Source of the DNA: an uncultured Mailhella sp.
GTDB lineage: Bacteria; Desulfobacterota; Desulfovibrionia; Desulfovibrionales; Desulfovibrionaceae
DNA length: 11,823 nucleotides
NCBI GenBank assembly: GCA_910579055.1
Contig: CAJTSU010000033.1
Coordinates: forward strand, 1-11,823
Reading direction: 5' to 3'
The notes under the pieces were generated by a model. The model did no database searches, was not told the DNA's origin, and was given only the letters and a program-made list of their open reading frames with translations. A program made the translations under genes and the position numbers. How positions within the stretch are numbered: the first letter of the stretch is position 1; each line of letters opens with the position of its first letter. Of the stretch, positions 6,439 to 11,806 are shown in pieces.

Positions 6439-6728
6439 AACCTTCAGAACTTGAAACACTGCTCACAGAACATGTACGCAATAACTCTGAACTCCCGATA
6501 CTCAGGGAGGAGGTACCCGCCACACTGAAAGCCCTTGCCGTAACCTTGTACGACACCCTGAAACAGGGCGACAGCATCCGGCTCCCCGGCATCGGCACAT
6601 TCAAGGTTGTCGAACGGGCCGCACGCATGGGCCGCAATCCCCGCACGGGGGAACAGATCAGCATCCCCGCCCGCAGGCAGGTGAAATTCACGGCCAGCAA
6701 GAGCCTTTCGGAAGCCCTGAAAGGCTGA
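6435..6728 (+). CDS. HU/IHF-family DNA-binding protein
   Basis: This is a 97-residue histone-like protein. The family signature is clear: SIRLPGIGTF (48-56), then the beta-arm region RAARMGRNPRTGE (61-73) and the IPA motif (77-79), with the VKF and LSEAL of the C-terminal strand and helix. HU/IHF proteins bend DNA and dimerise. In Mu, host HU and IHF are needed for transpososome assembly and for the early enhancer, so a phage-encoded copy could supply the architectural factor for transposition or regulation; this role is inference. The start overlaps the previous stop, with GAGG at 6424-6427. Confidence 0.93.
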   Translation: MKPSELETLLTEHVRNNSELPILREEVPATLKALAVTLYDTLKQGDSIRLPGIGTFKVVERAARMGRNPRTGEQISIPARRQVKFTASKSLSEALKG

Positions 6729-6786
6729 TTCCTTCCCTTTGATCTGCCTGGCTGCGGCCCGGCAGAGAACAAGCGGAGGAATAACT

Positions 6787-6840
6787 ATGCTGACAGAAGC
6801 GGAACTCAGGCAGGTAATGGAGCGAGAAAATGAAAAATAA
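6787..6840 (+). CDS. 17-codon mini-ORF or leader peptide
   Basis: The frame ATG (6787) to TAA (6838-6840) encodes MLTEAELRQVMERENEK. It has one of the best ribosome binding sites in the window (GGAGG, 6775-6779, seven bases upstream) and its last codons overlap the start of the next gene (ATG 6830). That layout fits a translated leader controlling or coupling the downstream gene. It could also be the remnant of a longer gene. Acidic/helical composition; no similarity recognised. Confidence 0.5.
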   Translation: MLTEAELRQVMERENEK

Positions 6841-7171
6841 CCACGGATTTGTAAAAGCATTGTCCGTCAACAATGCGGCGGAACTTGTGTACGCCAAACA
6901 ATGTTTCTATGAGCCAGGGATGCCGGAAGGATATTACATGTCGCGCTGGTATGATGATGACTTTCTTCTCGTACCCGATGCGGGCTGGATCGTGTGGTTC
7001 GACAGAGGGAACGGAACACCCGTCTATGATGTACTTGAAGATGAAGAGTTCCGGGATCGCTTTGTTCTGTACGAACAACTCCCTGACAGCCTGAAACCCG
7101 TCGCTGACGCCCACCCCGACTATAATGAGTGGTGTGACATGCAGGATCGCCTGTATGCGGCCAGGGAATGA
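6830..7171 (+). CDS. Hypothetical phage protein upstream of methyltransferase
   Basis: This is a 113-residue acidic protein rich in aromatic residues (multiple Trp/Tyr/Phe, for example YYMSRWYDDDFLL and WIVWFDR), suggesting a compact globular beta-containing fold. No catalytic signature, signal peptide or membrane segment is seen. GGAG (6819-6822) lies seven bases before ATG 6830; the start is inside the 17-codon mini-ORF. It ends one base before the GTG start of the methyltransferase, so the two are probably co-translated. I do not recognise the family. Confidence 0.75.
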   Translation: MKNNHGFVKALSVNNAAELVYAKQCFYEPGMPEGYYMSRWYDDDFLLVPDAGWIVWFDRGNGTPVYDVLEDEEFRDRFVLYEQLPDSLKPVADAHPDYNEWCDMQDRLYAARE

Positions 7172-7172
7172 T

Positions 7173-8069
7173 GTGAGCGTCTACTACAATGAAAATAACC
7201 CCTTCGCCGCCGCATGGCTGCGAGAATTGGTAAAGGCCGGAGCCATTGCGCCGGGCGATGTGGACGACAGGAGCATTGAGGATGTCACAGCAGCTGACCT
7301 TTTGGGATATACCCAGTGTCATTTCTTCGCCGGAATCGGGGTCTGGAGCCATGCCCTGCGCCGCGCCGGATGGCCCGATTCCCGCCCTGTCTGGACAGGC
7401 TCCTGCCCCTGCCAGCCTTTCAGCGCGGCAGGCCGCCGAAAGGGGATTGCTGACGAGCGGCATCTGTGGCCCGCATTCTTCTGGCTTATCAGCCAGTGCC
7501 ACCCTGTCGTTGTTTTTGGCGAGCAGGTTGCAAGCCGTGACGGGCTTGTGTGGTTCGACATTGTATCGTCTGACATGGAAGGTGCGGGCTACACCTGCGG
7601 GGCGGTTGATACCTGCGCTGCGGGCTTCGGCGCGCCGCATATCAGACAAAGATTGTATTGGATGGCCCACACCGCGTTCCGTGGAATCGGGTCATTCTAC
7701 GGGCAATCCCGCAAAGGCTTTCAGTCACAGGAGCAGGCTGGAGGATATGATTTTTCTGGCGGGCTGGCCCACACCCGCAACAAGGGACGGGAAAGGCGGC
7801 TATCAGGGCGGGAGGATGCGCGACGGGAAACTCTCGACGGACGTGCTGGACGTGACGGCGCAACTGGCGGAACCCTGCCGGTGGACAGCTTCTGGCGAGA
7901 TGCTGACTGGCTCCTGTGCCGGGATGGAAAGTGGCGGCCAGTTGAACCCGGCTCTGTCCCGCTGGCTCATGGGGCTGCCAACCGTGTGGGACGCTTGCGC
8001 GGCTATGGCAACGCCATTGTCGCGCCCCAGGCGGAAGCGTTCATAAGGGCGTTCATGGATGTCTTGTAA
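7173..8069 (+). CDS. Phage DNA cytosine-5 methyltransferase (orphan)
   Basis: This 298-residue C5 methyltransferase transfers a methyl group from S-adenosylmethionine to cytosine in a short DNA target; no partner endonuclease is visible nearby, so it probably protects phage DNA from host restriction. The N-terminal extension SVYYNENNPFAAAWLREL is typical of phage-encoded relatives. Motif I is FFAGIGVWS (51-59; Val where Gly is usual). Motif IV is GSCPCQPFS (76-84) with catalytic Cys80. Motif VI is VVFGEQVAS (113-121, Glu117). Motif VIII is IRQRLYW (157-163). Motif X is near the C-terminus (GYGNAIVAPQ). GTG 7173 fits the conserved N-terminus and has AGGGA about six bases upstream; a longer in-frame ATG at 7125 overlaps the preceding gene. 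The region between motifs VIII and X is short and low in recognisable structure. Another long reading frame overlaps it in the +1 phase. Confidence 0.92.
   Translation: MSVYYNENNPFAAAWLRELVKAGAIAPGDVDDRSIEDVTAADLLGYTQCHFFAGIGVWSHALRRAGWPDSRPVWTGSCPCQPFSAAGRRKGIADERHLWPAFFWLISQCHPVVVFGEQVASRDGLVWFDIVSSDMEGAGYTCGAVDTCAAGFGAPHIRQRLYWMAHTAFRGIGSFYGQSRKGFQSQEQAGGYDFSGGLAHTRNKGRERRLSGREDARRETLDGRAGRDGATGGTLPVDSFWRDADWLLCRDGKWRPVEPGSVPLAHGAANRVGRLRGYGNAIVAPQAEAFIRAFMDVL
7282..8046 (+). CDS. Embedded second-frame ORF within methyltransferase (WPTP-type protein)
   Basis: This 254-codon open frame lies wholly inside the methyltransferase gene, in the +1 phase. The ATG has AGGAG at 7269-7273, eight bases upstream. 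Its product does not look like random out-of-frame translation. It starts MSQQLTFWDI, has an Ala/Ser/Pro-rich N-terminal part, two Trp-Pro-Thr-Pro motifs (GWPTP at 127-131 and 161-165, the latter followed by ATRDGKGG), and a C-terminal segment LNPALSRWLMGLP (221-233). I recall such WPTP / LNPxxSxWLMGxP proteins as commonly annotated in phages beside or overlapping C5 methyltransferases, sometimes as stand-alone genes; this is memory, not a search. If real, both frames are under selection. Function unknown; association with the methyltransferase is plausible. Confidence 0.6.
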   Translation: MSQQLTFWDIPSVISSPESGSGAMPCAAPDGPIPALSGQAPAPASLSARQAAERGLLTSGICGPHSSGLSASATLSLFLASRLQAVTGLCGSTLYRLTWKVRATPAGRLIPALRASARRISDKDCIGWPTPRSVESGHSTGNPAKAFSHRSRLEDMIFLAGWPTPATRDGKGGYQGGRMRDGKLSTDVLDVTAQLAEPCRWTASGEMLTGSCAGMESGGQLNPALSRWLMGLPTVWDACAAMATPLSRPRRKRS

Positions 8070-8078
8070 GGAGAAGGT

Positions 8079-8294
8079 ATGGCGGAACGATTCATTTTGC
8101 AGAAACGGCTGGGTAATACATGGGTACTCAACGACACGGGAGACGACAGCATGGTCTGCATCATAACGGGCGGCAAGCGCGGGGAGAAAAAGACCCTGGC
8201 AATGGCCGGGGTCATGGTTGACGCGCTGAACCGGGCAGTCTCACGAGGGGGAGAGCGGCATGATGGATGCGGATCAGCGTCTGCCGCAGACTGA
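8079..8294 (+). CDS. Small hypothetical phage protein
   Basis: This is a 71-residue protein starting ten bases after the methyltransferase stop, with AAGGAG (8068-8073) upstream. The N-terminal part (FILQKRLGNTWVLNDTGDDS) looks like paired beta strands; the rest is basic (KRGEKK) then a short helix. The final ~12 codons overlap the next gene, and the sequence there (HDGCGSASAAD) looks unstructured. No family recognised. Confidence 0.65.
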   Translation: MAERFILQKRLGNTWVLNDTGDDSMVCIITGGKRGEKKTLAMAGVMVDALNRAVSRGGERHDGCGSASAAD

Positions 8295-8448
8295 GCGGGA
8301 CGGTGTCGCTATTGTCGGCGAAGGCGTGGGCTTTGAGCGTATCCGGCGCATCACGGGCTATCTTGTGGGAACAACTGACCGTTTCAACAACGCCAAGCGC
8401 GCGGAAGAGCGTGATCGCGTGAAACATATCAGGATGAACGGGGTCTGA
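8260..8448 (+). CDS. Small NrdD-like glycyl-radical-loop protein
   Basis: This 62-residue protein resembles only the C-terminal segment of anaerobic ribonucleoside-triphosphate reductase (NrdD). The segment RRITGYLVGTTDRFNNAKRAEE (motif RITGYL at 30-35, then RFN..K..E and DRVKH) parallels the NrdD glycyl-radical loop, where the radical glycine sits in an RxxGY context; Gly33 would be its counterpart. Small phage proteins of this kind are often auto-annotated as anaerobic reductase. The full catalytic barrel and zinc cysteines are absent, so it cannot be a reductase alone. It might act like spare-part glycyl-radical proteins (as GrcA/YfiD does for pyruvate formate-lyase) or have another job. 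Starts with ATGATG at 8260, GGAG upstream, overlapping the previous gene by 35 bases. Confidence 0.65.
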   Translation: MMDADQRLPQTERDGVAIVGEGVGFERIRRITGYLVGTTDRFNNAKRAEERDRVKHIRMNGV

Positions 8449-8449
8449 T

Positions 8450-8929
8450 ATGCCCGGCAAGCTGGTCATCGCAGCCACATTCAGTGTTCGGGTAGGTTCC
8501 CGCCGTGTCCGCTTCGAGATATCTCCGGCGGCGTCGCACGGAGGGCCGGAGGATGCCTACCGGGTACGGATAGACCGCCGCTGGCACGATCTGGGTGGAA
8601 AGCCGCTGTTCCTGCGCCGTCCGGAACTTGCGGCGCTGCTGGCGGACTATGCGCTGGAGGGTATTGCCGAACCCGCTCCGGCTCCAGAAATCCCCTACCC
8701 TTCCAGAGTGACCGTGGAGGTTTGGAAGGACGGATTTCCCTGCTGGCTTGGCGCGTGGACGGCCAGCCCGCCGATACTTGCCCATGACGGGCAGTGGATG
8801 GTGGCGGTATCGTATGACGGAAAAGTCGAATTTTTACCCTTGAAAAATGTCAGAATCAGCACACGGGGAAGAAAACATGGACAACCAGAAGGAGCTTCGG
8901 ATGCGGCAGGGGCTGTACCGCAAGATTGA
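8450..8929 (+). CDS. Hypothetical phage protein
   Basis: This is a 159-residue basic protein with alternating hydrophobic/charged stretches suggesting beta structure in two blocks (about 5-60 and 83-135, the second with WKDGFPCWLGAWTAS and VAVSYDGKVEFLPL), separated by a Pro/Ala linker (EPAPAPEIP). No catalytic motif or membrane segment is seen. The start is one base after the preceding stop, and a good Shine-Dalgarno is lacking, suggesting translational coupling. The last 53 bases overlap gemA; the residues there (GQPEGASDAAGAVPQD) look unstructured. Function unknown. Confidence 0.7.
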   Translation: MPGKLVIAATFSVRVGSRRVRFEISPAASHGGPEDAYRVRIDRRWHDLGGKPLFLRRPELAALLADYALEGIAEPAPAPEIPYPSRVTVEVWKDGFPCWLGAWTASPPILAHDGQWMVAVSYDGKVEFLPLKNVRISTRGRKHGQPEGASDAAGAVPQD

Positions 8930-9353
8930 GATCGCCCGGAAACAGTTGCCGGACATGACGGAAGAGGCGTTCCGGGATCTGCTGCTCGGCGAGTTCGGCG
9001 TTTCCAGCCGGAAGGATATGAGTGTCAGAGAGCTTTCCCGGCTGGTGGATATCTTCGCCCGGCGCGGCGTGGTCTTTGTGAAGCCCCGCAGGCCCGTTTC
9101 CCCGGAGCTGCGCCGCGCGGACTGGATCGAGATCACGGATTCCATGCCTTTTGCGAAGGAAAAGCGCGAGATTCTGGCCATCTGGCACAAGCTCGGCTAC
9201 ACGATGGACAGCCTTGATACCCGCGTAAAACGGGCGTTCGGGGTTGAATGCTTCGAGTGGTTACAGGATGGCGGGCAGATTTCCACCCTGCTTTCCGATC
9301 TGCAGCGTCGGGAGAAATCCCGTGAGCGCAAGGCTGGAGGCGGCTGGGCGTGA
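8877..9353 (+). CDS. gemA: GemA-like regulatory protein (DUF1018)
   Basis: This 158-residue protein fits the phage GemA family. The N-terminal part (IEIARKQLPDMTEEAFRDLLLGEFGVSS, then SVRELSRLVDIFARRG) and the C-terminal block (EILAIWHKLGYTMDSLDTRVKRAFGVECFEWL, beginning near residue 97) match the two-part layout of that family. In Mu, GemA alters expression of host genes and DNA supercoiling, with a delay of host division. ATG 8877 is preferred because GGGGA lies seven bases upstream (8865-8869); an ATG at 8847 would add ten residues without a good site. The stop overlaps the next start as GTGA. Family call is good, molecular action in this phage is inferred. Confidence 0.85.
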   Translation: MDNQKELRMRQGLYRKIEIARKQLPDMTEEAFRDLLLGEFGVSSRKDMSVRELSRLVDIFARRGVVFVKPRRPVSPELRRADWIEITDSMPFAKEKREILAIWHKLGYTMDSLDTRVKRAFGVECFEWLQDGGQISTLLSDLQRREKSRERKAGGGWA

Positions 9354-9763
9354 ACGGATACGCGGGCGTTCCCCGTCTGGATGAGCTTCGCGCCCGGATC
9401 GTGGAGCGGTACGGATCGCTCCACGCCTTCTGCAAGGCGCATCCGGAACTCAAGCGGTCATCGGTCTATCTGGTGATGTCAGGCAGATATCCGGGGCGGA
9501 GCGAAAACCAGATCATCCGGATCGAGGCCGCACTGGAGGGGAACGCCTGCGCGGCACGAGCCGTGCTGGCAACCCGATCCGGGCTGGCGTCCGCCCCGTC
9601 CATGAGCGCGGAGGACATGGCGGACGCGCTGCAGGAGATACGCTGCAACAACTGCCGTCTGCTGGACAGGAGAAATTGTCTGGAATGCCGGACGCGAACA
9701 AGGCGGGAAGCCGAGGAGCTGCATGCCCGGATGTGTCGGAGGGCGTATCCGGATCGGAGGTGA
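9350..9763 (+). CDS. Putative HTH regulator with C-terminal zinc-knuckle
   Basis: This is a 137-residue basic protein. Residues about 11-60 (LRARIVERYGSLHAFCKAHP to VYLVMSGRYPGR) look like a helix-turn-helix of the XRE type, with an AFCKAHPELKRSSVYLVM helix pair. After an Ala/Ser-rich linker, four cysteines (C99, C102, C110, C113: CNNC and CLEC) make a small zinc knuckle, followed by an Arg/Glu-rich helix. The start is GTG 9350, overlapping the gemA stop, with GGAGG at 9336-9340. In Mu the gene after gemA is mor, the middle-operon activator, but this sequence does not resemble Mor/C. Role as a late or middle regulator is a positional guess. Confidence 0.7.
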   Translation: MNGYAGVPRLDELRARIVERYGSLHAFCKAHPELKRSSVYLVMSGRYPGRSENQIIRIEAALEGNACAARAVLATRSGLASAPSMSAEDMADALQEIRCNNCRLLDRRNCLECRTRTRREAEELHARMCRRAYPDRR

Positions 9764-9764
9764 T

Positions 9765-10220
9765 ATGAGCAAAACGCTGATACGGGATGTCATTGCCCTG
9801 ACCAGGGACGGGTGGAGGCCCTATGCGGAACAGCCGGAACTCTCGGTATACGAGCGTCTCGGCTGCGAGCCTGTTTTAAAGGGACGGAAAGACAGACCCT
9901 ACTGGTTTTATCGCGGCGACGTGTATGTGTGCGTGGGATGCGCCTCCCGCTGCTCGCTGACCAGGCCGCAGGGATTTCCCGTCCCCCTGCCCATCCGGTA
10001 TGCCAGCCTCCCTGAAGAACCTGCCTACATGCTTTCCCCGGAGGAAATGCTGGCGCGGCACGACCGCCTGAACGTGAAGCAGGCCGCGTACTGCCTGAAT
10101 GTCTCCGAACGGACGGTTTACGACTATATCGCCGAAGGCAGGCTGATCCGGCTGAAAGGCAACCCTATCCGCATCCGGGCGAAGGAAGTAAGGGAAATGC
10201 GGGAAAATTTCGACGAGTGA
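9765..10220 (+). CDS. Excisionase-type HTH protein with N-terminal Cys motif
   Basis: This 151-residue protein ends with a MerR/excisionase-type helix-turn-helix (about 105-147): LNVKQAAYCLNVSERTVYDYI, then EGRLIRLKGNPIRI as the wing, as in the 'DNA binding domain, excisionase family'. The N-terminal part holds a possible CxxC pair (VGCASRC, about residues 56-62) and aromatic residues (PYWFYRGDVYVCVG). Starts at ATG 9765 directly after a full GGAGGTGAT Shine-Dalgarno (9756-9764), one of the strongest in the window; this site overlaps the previous stop (9761-9763). Being the last gene before the lysis cassette, it may control late expression, but that is inference. DNA binding is well supported. 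Confidence 0.78.
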   Translation: MSKTLIRDVIALTRDGWRPYAEQPELSVYERLGCEPVLKGRKDRPYWFYRGDVYVCVGCASRCSLTRPQGFPVPLPIRYASLPEEPAYMLSPEEMLARHDRLNVKQAAYCLNVSERTVYDYIAEGRLIRLKGNPIRIRAKEVREMRENFDE

Positions 10221-10372
10221 AAATAGTTTGCGAGGTTCGCGACGTTTCCGGGCATCGGACGGTCTGTTGCGGCATGATAGCCGTGACAGGCCGTTTTCGC
10301 GCAGGCCGTCCTCCACAATGCCCGCCGGGATCGGCCCGGCGGGATACAGGGAGCATCCGCGAAAGGAACCGT
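10221..10372. promoter_or_regulatory. Gap before lysis genes, candidate late control region
   Basis: This is the largest gap among the rightward genes. It contains a perfect 9-bp stem, CCCGCCGGG (10321-10329) with CCCGGCGGG (10335-10343), and CAGGCCGT twice, at 10287-10294 and 10302-10309 (15-base period). No T-run follows the stem, so it is not a typical intrinsic terminator. In transposable phages an activated promoter is expected before the lysis/late genes. I see no clear sigma-70 promoter, which would fit activator dependence. Confidence 0.45.
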
Positions 10373-10735
10373 ATGTTTTCTTCCCTTGCGCGCAATCCCC
10401 GCGCTCTGGCAAAAATTTTCATCGTCGCCGTTCTTGTGCTGGCGCTTTCGGTGCTGCTCGTCTCGCCCATCCAGCTCCCGGTCATCCTGTACAAGTTGAT
10501 GCTGGCGCTGGTGGCGGGCGTGATCGCCCTTGGCTTCGACTACCTCTTTTTCCCGTATTCCCTGCCCTCCGGCTATCTGAGCAGGGACTGGCGTTCCGAT
10601 CCGGACGCCACCGGAGATGACGGCATTCCCGATTACACTATCTGCGACGGGTACATTCCGGCCTTCTGCGCGGCCATGCTGCGCCGGGCGCTGATTGTCG
10701 CGGCCTTCGTCATCGCGGTTTCGGTGGGGCTGTAG
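10373..10735 (+). CDS. Putative holin, three transmembrane segments
   Basis: This is a 120-residue membrane protein. Hydrophobic segments at about 14-31, 36-60 and 98-118 fit transmembrane helices, with a polar, acidic loop (about 70-95) between the second and third. The stretch IQLPVILYKLMLALVAG followed by FDYLFFPY is typical of the putative 2/3-TM holins that precede the endolysin in transposable phages. The holin would open the inner membrane, allowing or timing lysis. ATG 10373 is chosen because AAGGA (10363-10367) precedes it and because the upstream in-frame extension to 10217 is not membrane-like. It ends two bases before the endolysin start. Holin identity rests on topology and neighbourhood. 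Confidence 0.78.
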   Translation: MFSSLARNPRALAKIFIVAVLVLALSVLLVSPIQLPVILYKLMLALVAGVIALGFDYLFFPYSLPSGYLSRDWRSDPDATGDDGIPDYTICDGYIPAFCAAMLRRALIVAAFVIAVSVGL

Positions 10736-10737
10736 TC

Positions 10738-11487
10738 ATGCTGAAGGTACTCTTCCGGCTTTATATGTCTGTTTTTGACAGGGCATGGGGGAATATTCCC
10801 GACCCGATCAAAAACCTCTTTCGGTTCGCCGGATACTGCATCACCCTCATCATAATCGGCTTTCTCGTCGGTTTCGGGCAGCTTCTGGCCTTTTCCCTGC
10901 TGGCGGATGAAGCCCGCGCCGAATCCCCCATTCCCCGCGCCGCTGAAACATACCGCCCGGAACTGATCCGGAGCGCCCGTTTCTCGTGGGGGCTGGAGGC
11001 TCCCGTGGCAGTCCTTGCGGCACAGATCGAGCAGGAGAGCGCATGGAATCCCCGCGCGGTGTCGCGTGTGGGTGCGCAGGGGCTGGCGCAGTTCATGCCC
11101 GCGACGGCGGAGTGGCTGCCTTCCGTTATCCCCTCCATAGGCGAGGCCGCGCCCCTGTCCCCGGCATGGGCGCTCCGGGCGCTGCCCGCCTATGACAAAT
11201 GGTTATGGGATCGCATCAGCGCCGCCGACGCTTACGAGCGGATGGCGTTCACCCTGTCGGCCTACAACGGCGGGCAGGGATGGGTAGCGCGCGACAAGCG
11301 CCTTGCCGCACAGCGCGGCCTTGATCCCGACCGCTGGCACAATCATGTGGCAACGGTAAACGCGGGCCGGAGCGCCCCCAACTGGCGGGAAAACCGCGCC
11401 TATCCCTGGCGCATCCTTGCCCGACAGGACGCCTATGTCCGGGCCGGGTGGGGGCCGGGGATCAAGCCTTCGGGGGCGCGGCCATGA
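10738..11487 (+). CDS. Membrane-anchored lytic transglycosylase (endolysin)
   Basis: This 249-residue peptidoglycan-cleaving enzyme has an SLT domain. A hydrophobic segment (about 31-54, YCITLIIIGFLVGF) gives a membrane or signal anchor, followed by DEARAESP, which could be a signal-peptidase-like site. The catalytic domain starts near residue 75: QIEQESAWNP carries the catalytic Glu100 in the ES motif, then VGAQGLAQFMP (111-121) and SAYNGGQGWV (174-183), the three conserved SLT blocks. It cleaves MurNAc-GlcNAc with 1,6-anhydro product. The anchor suggests export and later release at lysis, as in SAR-type endolysins. Two bases after the holin stop; the stop overlaps the start of Rz. Strong call. 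Confidence 0.92.
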   Translation: MLKVLFRLYMSVFDRAWGNIPDPIKNLFRFAGYCITLIIIGFLVGFGQLLAFSLLADEARAESPIPRAAETYRPELIRSARFSWGLEAPVAVLAAQIEQESAWNPRAVSRVGAQGLAQFMPATAEWLPSVIPSIGEAAPLSPAWALRALPAYDKWLWDRISAADAYERMAFTLSAYNGGQGWVARDKRLAAQRGLDPDRWHNHVATVNAGRSAPNWRENRAYPWRILARQDAYVRAGWGPGIKPSGARP

Positions 11488-11806
11488 AAACGGGGCCGGT
11501 TCTGGCGCTGGTTCTGGCGTTTGCCCTGCTGCTCTGGCGTCTTGACCATGTGAGTACCAGGCTCTCCGCCACGGAACGCGAACGCGATCAGTGGCGGCTG
11601 CGGCCGAAGCGTACCGGAAGGATGCCGAGGCGCAGGCCGAAAACGCCCGAAGCTGCCTTGCCCGCGAGAGCGAGGCGGCGCGGGCGGAAACGGAACGCCG
11701 GGCCATCATGCGCCGGGCCAGCTCCGTTCCGCCGAAAAAGGACGTGGAGGTAGTGGATGATGAAACCCGCCGCCTTGTCATTGATCGTCTTAATCGGCCT
11801 TTGTAG
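11484..11806 (+). CDS. Rz: Rz-like i-spanin, apparent frameshift
   Basis: The first frame (from ATG 11484) encodes an N-terminal membrane anchor, GPVLALVLAFALLLWRL (4-20), then a charged start of a coiled coil ending DQWR (residue 38, codon 11595-11597). The expected continuation AAAEAYRKDAEAQAENA is in the -1 frame from 11597 to the TAG at 11804-11806. The joined product would be 107 residues: short N-anchor, periplasmic coiled coil, and a C-terminal ETRRLVIDRLNRPL typical of Rz. In the unshifted frame the protein would end at 11753 in Arg/Pro-rich junk. Either a G was lost from GGG (mutation or sequencing error) or -1 recoding occurs; no usual slippery heptamer is seen. Rz links inner to outer membrane with Rz1 for the last step of lysis. 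The start overlaps the endolysin stop (ATGA). Confidence 0.75.

Noticed and set aside
6728..6786. Possible terminator after HU
   Set aside because: Only a 4-bp stem (CTGC/GCAG) without a T-run; too weak.
6867..7670. 267-codon minus-strand ORF opposite the 113-aa gene and methyltransferase
   Set aside because: Antisense; sequence not protein-like and crosses two convincing plus-strand genes.
10228..10620. 130-codon plus-strand ORF across the gap and holin
   Set aside because: Starts in the control gap and overlaps the holin out of frame; Arg/Pro/Gly-rich, not membrane-like.
11203..11781. 192-codon minus-strand ORF opposite endolysin and Rz
   Set aside because: Arg/Ser/Ala-rich antisense shadow in very GC-rich DNA.
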